Source: Pseudomonas marvdashtae
GTDB taxonomy: Bacteria; Pseudomonadota; Gammaproteobacteria; Pseudomonadales; Pseudomonadaceae
Assembly (NCBI RefSeq): GCF_014268655.2
Contig: NZ_JABWQX020000001.1
Span: forward strand, 3,068,001 to 3,132,000
Length of the DNA stretch: 64,000 bases
Direction of reading: 5' to 3'
Shown here one piece after another: positions 61,422 through 64,000 of this stretch; within the stretch, counting starts at the first letter, position 1; each line of letters starts with the position of its first letter. The notes below the pieces were generated by a model that saw only the letters and a list, made by a program, of their open reading frames with translations, did not search any database and was not told the DNA's origin. The position numbers were made by a program, and so were the translations under genes.

Positions 61422-62423
61422 ATGAAAAGCTTCAAACGTACTCTGCTCGCCGGCGCATTGGCCCTGCTATCGCTCCCGGTCATGGCCGACGCCGCCCACC
61501 CGAAAATCGGTTTCTCCATCGATGACCTGCGCCTGGAACGCTGGTCGCGAGACCGTGACTACTTCGTCGCGGCGGCGGAAAAACTCGACGCTAAAGTCTT
61601 CGTGCAGTCGGCGGACGCCAACGAGCAAAAGCAGATTTCCCAGATCGAAAACCTGATTTCCCGCGGCGTCGACGTGATCGTCATCGTGCCGTTCAACGCC
61701 ACCGTGCTGACCAACGCCGTCGCCGAAGCCAAGAAGGCCGGGATCAAGGTCGTGTCCTATGACCGACTGATCCTCAATGCCGATATCGACGCCTACATTT
61801 CCTTCGATAACGAAAAGGTTGGCGAGATGCAGGCCAGCGGTGTGCTGAAAGCAGCGCCCAAGGGCAACTATTTCCTGCTCGGTGGCGCCCCTACGGACAA
61901 CAACGCCAAGATCCTCCGTGAAGGCCAGATGAAGGTCCTGCAACCGGCCATCGACAAGGGCGACATCAAGATTGTCGGCCAGCAATGGGTGAAGGAATGG
62001 AACCCCACCGAAGCCCTGAGCATCGTTGAAAACGCCCTGACCCGGAACAACAACAAGATCGATGGCATCGTCGCCTCCAACGACGCCACCGCCGGCGGCG
62101 CCATCCAGGCCCTGGCCGCGCAGAAGTTGGCCGGCAAGGTGCCCATCTCTGGCCAGGACGCCGACCTGGCGGCGGTCAAGCGCGTCATCGATGGCACGCA
62201 GACCATGACTGTCTACAAACCGCTGAAATTGATCGCCTCCGAAGCGGCCAAGCTCTCGGTTCAACTGGCGCGCAACGAAAAACCCACCTACAGCTCGCAG
62301 TACGACAATGGCAACAAAAAAGTCGACACCATCCTGCTCACGCCCACCGCGCTGACCAAGGACAACATCGACCTGCTGGAAAAGGACGGGTTCTATACCA
62401 AGGCACAGATCGCCGGACAATGA
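61422..62423 (+). CDS. xylF: Xylose ABC transporter substrate-binding protein XylF
   Basis: The protein has 333 residues from the ATG at 61422, with AAGGA upstream; longer frames were rejected. The signal peptide ends VMADAAH. HPKIGFSIDDLRLERWSRDR is the ligand-side start of the XylF/RbsB fold, and VQSADANEQKQISQIENLIS, KVVSYDRLILNADID and VPISGQDADLAAVKRVIDG follow. It binds D-xylose in the periplasm. A strong stem-loop separates it from xylG. Confidence 0.95.
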   Translation: MKSFKRTLLAGALALLSLPVMADAAHPKIGFSIDDLRLERWSRDRDYFVAAAEKLDAKVFVQSADANEQKQISQIENLISRGVDVIVIVPFNATVLTNAVAEAKKAGIKVVSYDRLILNADIDAYISFDNEKVGEMQASGVLKAAPKGNYFLLGGAPTDNNAKILREGQMKVLQPAIDKGDIKIVGQQWVKEWNPTEALSIVENALTRNNNKIDGIVASNDATAGGAIQALAAQKLAGKVPISGQDADLAAVKRVIDGTQTMTVYKPLKLIASEAAKLSVQLARNEKPTYSSQYDNGNKKVDTILLTPTALTKDNIDLLEKDGFYTKAQIAGQ

Positions 62424-62435
62424 CCTGAGCGCACT

Positions 62436-62465
62436 CCCCGCGGGATCCTTATCCGTCCCGCGGGG
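62436..62465 (+). terminator. Intra-operon stem-loop between xylF and xylG
   Basis: CCCCGCGGGA (62436-62445) pairs with TCCCGCGGGG (62456-62465) around a 10-base loop, followed by TTGTCGTT. It is placed 12 bp after xylF and 40 bp before xylG. Such stems protect the binding-protein message and reduce read-through to the ATPase. Confidence 0.65.
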
Positions 62466-62505
62466 TTGTCGTTGATGTGTGAGCCCTTTTCTACGAGCCC
62501 TCGCC

Positions 62506-64000
62506 ATGTCCGAATATCTGTTGCAAATGAACGGCATCGTCAAGACTTTCGACGGTGTCAAAGCCCTCAATGGCATCGACATCAAGGTCAAGCCAGGTGA
62601 ATGCGTCGGCCTCTGCGGCGAGAACGGTGCGGGCAAATCCACCCTGATGAAAGTCCTGTCGGCGGTCTATCCCTACGGCACCTGGCAAGGTGAGATCCTC
62701 TGGGACGGCCAGCCGCTCAAAGCCCAATCGATCAGCGACACCGAAGCCGCCGGGATCGTCATCATCCATCAGGAACTGACCCTGGTTCCCGACCTGTCGG
62801 TGGCCGAAAACATCTTCATGGGTCACGAGTTGACGCTGCCCGGCGGGCGCATGAATTACCCGGCGATGATCCACCGCGCCGAAGCCCTGATGCGCGAACT
62901 CAAAGTGCCTGACATGAACGTCTCGCTGCCGGTTTCGCAGTACGGCGGTGGCTACCAGCAACTGGTGGAAATCGCCAAGGCGCTGAACAAACAGGCGCGC
63001 CTGCTGATTCTCGATGAGCCCTCCTCGGCCCTGACCCGCTCGGAAATCGACGTGCTGCTGGACATCATCCGCGACCTCAAGGCCAAGGGAGTTGCCTGCG
63101 TCTATATCTCTCACAAGCTCGATGAAGTGGCCGCCGTGTGCGACACCATTTCAGTGATTCGCGATGGCAAACACATCGCTACCACCGCCATGGCTGACAT
63201 GGACATCCCGAAGATCATCACCCAGATGGTCGGGCGGGAAATGAGCAACCTCTACCCCACCGAACCCCATGAAGTGGGCGAGGTGATTTTCGAAGCGCGC
63301 CACATCACCTGCTACGACGTCGACAATCCCAGGCGCAAACGCGTCGACGATATTTCGTTCGTGCTCAAGCGCGGGGAGATCCTCGGCATCGCCGGGCTGG
63401 TGGGCGCCGGCCGCACGGAACTGGTGTCGGCGCTGTTCGGCGCCTATCCCGGTCGTCATGAAGGCGAAGTCTGGCTGGACGGCCAGCGCATCGACACCGG
63501 CACGCCACTCAAGTCCATCCGCGCCGGCCTGTGCATGGTCCCCGAAGACCGCAAGCGCCAAGGCATCATTCCGGACCTGGGTGTCGGCCAGAACATCACC
63601 CTGGCCGTGCTGGACAACTACTCGAAACTGACCCGCATCGACGCCGAGGCCGAGCTGGGCAGCATCGACCGGGAAATCTCGCGCATGCACCTGAAGACCG
63701 CGACCCCGTTCCTGCCGATCACCAGTCTTTCCGGGGGCAACCAGCAAAAAGCCGTGCTGGCGAAGATGCTCCTGACCAAGCCCAGGGTGTTGATTCTCGA
63801 CGAGCCGACCCGCGGCGTGGATGTCGGTGCCAAGTACGAAATCTACAAGCTGATGGGCGCGTTGGCGGCCGAAGGTGTGTCAATCATCATGGTGTCCTCG
63901 GAACTGGCCGAAGTGCTGGGGGTTTCCGATCGCGTGCTGGTGATCGGCGAAGGCCAGCTGCGCGGCGATTTCATCAACCAGCAATTGACCCAGGAACAGG
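62506..64000 (+). CDS. xylG: Xylose ABC transporter ATP-binding protein XylG (3' end outside window)
   Basis: The ATG at 62506 opens a frame that stays open to the window end, giving 498 codons; XylG is about 513-520, so some 15-20 residues are missing. Two ABC domains are visible. The first has Walker [10 protein letters not shown] at about 38-46 and the signature and Walker B region [18 protein letters not shown] and [12 protein letters not shown]. The second has [16 protein letters not shown], then [16 protein letters not shown] and [14 protein letters not shown]. The sequence ends inside the last helices. It powers xylose import with XylF and a permease (XylH), which should follow beyond the window. 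Confidence 0.95.
   Translation, partial: MSEYLLQMNGIVKTFDGVKALNGIDIKVKPGECVGLCGENGAGKSTLMKVLSAVYPYGTWQGEILWDGQPLKAQSISDTEAAGIVIIHQELTLVPDLSVAENIFMGHELTLPGGRMNYPAMIHRAEALMRELKVPDMNVSLPVSQYGGGYQQLVEIAKALNKQARLLILDEPSSALTRSEIDVLLDIIRDLKAKGVACVYISHKLDEVAAVCDTISVIRDGKHIATTAMADMDIPKIITQMVGREMSNLYPTEPHEVGEVIFEARHITCYDVDNPRRKRVDDISFVLKRGEILGIAGLVGAGRTELVSALFGAYPGRHEGEVWLDGQRIDTGTPLKSIRAGLCMVPEDRKRQGIIPDLGVGQNITLAVLDNYSKLTRIDAEAELGSIDREISRMHLKTATPFLPITSLSGGNQQKAVLAKMLLTKPRVLILDEPTRGVDVGAKYEIYKLMGALAAEGVSIIMVSSELAEVLGVSDRVLVIGEGQLRGDFINQQLTQEQ

Overview
The window reads as chromosomal DNA of a Pseudomonas of the P. fluorescens complex. Reasons: uniformly high GC with GC-ended codons; REP-type palindromes typical of fluorescent pseudomonads (15340-15452, 57130-57258, 61235-61273); a D-galactose 1-dehydrogenase very like the one known from P. 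fluorescens; a complete xyl locus; and gene-by-gene similarity to a large P. aeruginosa cluster. No rRNA, tRNA, CRISPR array, prophage or intact insertion sequence was seen. All identifications come from reading the sequence and from remembered family knowledge; no search was run.

Region 1 (1-20.2 kb) is mixed accessory metabolism and regulation. In order it holds: an amino acid/polyamine antiporter (5' end outside the window) overlapping a PLP basic amino acid decarboxylase; trmK; a solute-binding protein; an HxlR regulator divergent from an MFS exporter, plus a small lipoprotein; a LysR regulator divergent from a PACE efflux protein; a second LysR regulator divergent from an EamA transporter; a PNPOx/FNR/2Fe-2S fusion protein; a soluble PAS-PAS-MCP receptor resembling BdlA; a YghU-type GST; deoR-gal; and a signal-peptide-bearing malate:quinone oxidoreductase. 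Three of the divergent pairs carry visible operator-like repeats between them.

Region 2 (19.2-56.7 kb) is the main find. It is an apparently complete equivalent of the P. aeruginosa vre-hxc-lap-pdt cluster (PUMA3 cell-surface signalling, Hxc type II secretion, DING/LapA-type exported protein, PdtA/PdtB two-partner secretion), in the same order. From the right: vreA-vreI-vreR (TonB-box-less transducer, ECF sigma, anti-sigma); hxcW/U/P/V/T/X/Y/Z/Q/R/S, a full T2SS with a lipoprotein secretin; a DING-family protein; the roughly 4,170-residue TpsA exoprotein; then a tight minus-strand operon of phdA, the TpsB pore, an ExbB fused to DUF2341/LamG, ExbD, a TonB-like protein, a putative porin, a coiled-coil periplasmic protein, a YbjN protein, a parvulin and a LysR regulator. 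Pho-box-like 11-bp direct repeats occur upstream of the DING gene and of vreA. A near-identical 27-bp element lies upstream of both pdtA and phdA. Together these suggest phosphate-responsive control of two secretion systems. The least explained part is the ExbB-LamG/ExbD/TonB/porin/coiled-coil/YbjN/parvulin set transcribed with the TPS pore.

Region 3 (56.8-64 kb) begins with a small secreted protein. Its stop codon abuts a 182-bp MITE-like element built from two inverted REP sequences and flanked by a 13-bp direct repeat. A GNAT acetyltransferase remnant, a secreted hypothetical protein and a small lipoprotein follow. The window ends in the xylose locus: xylR divergent from xylA-xylF-xylG, with xylG running off the end.
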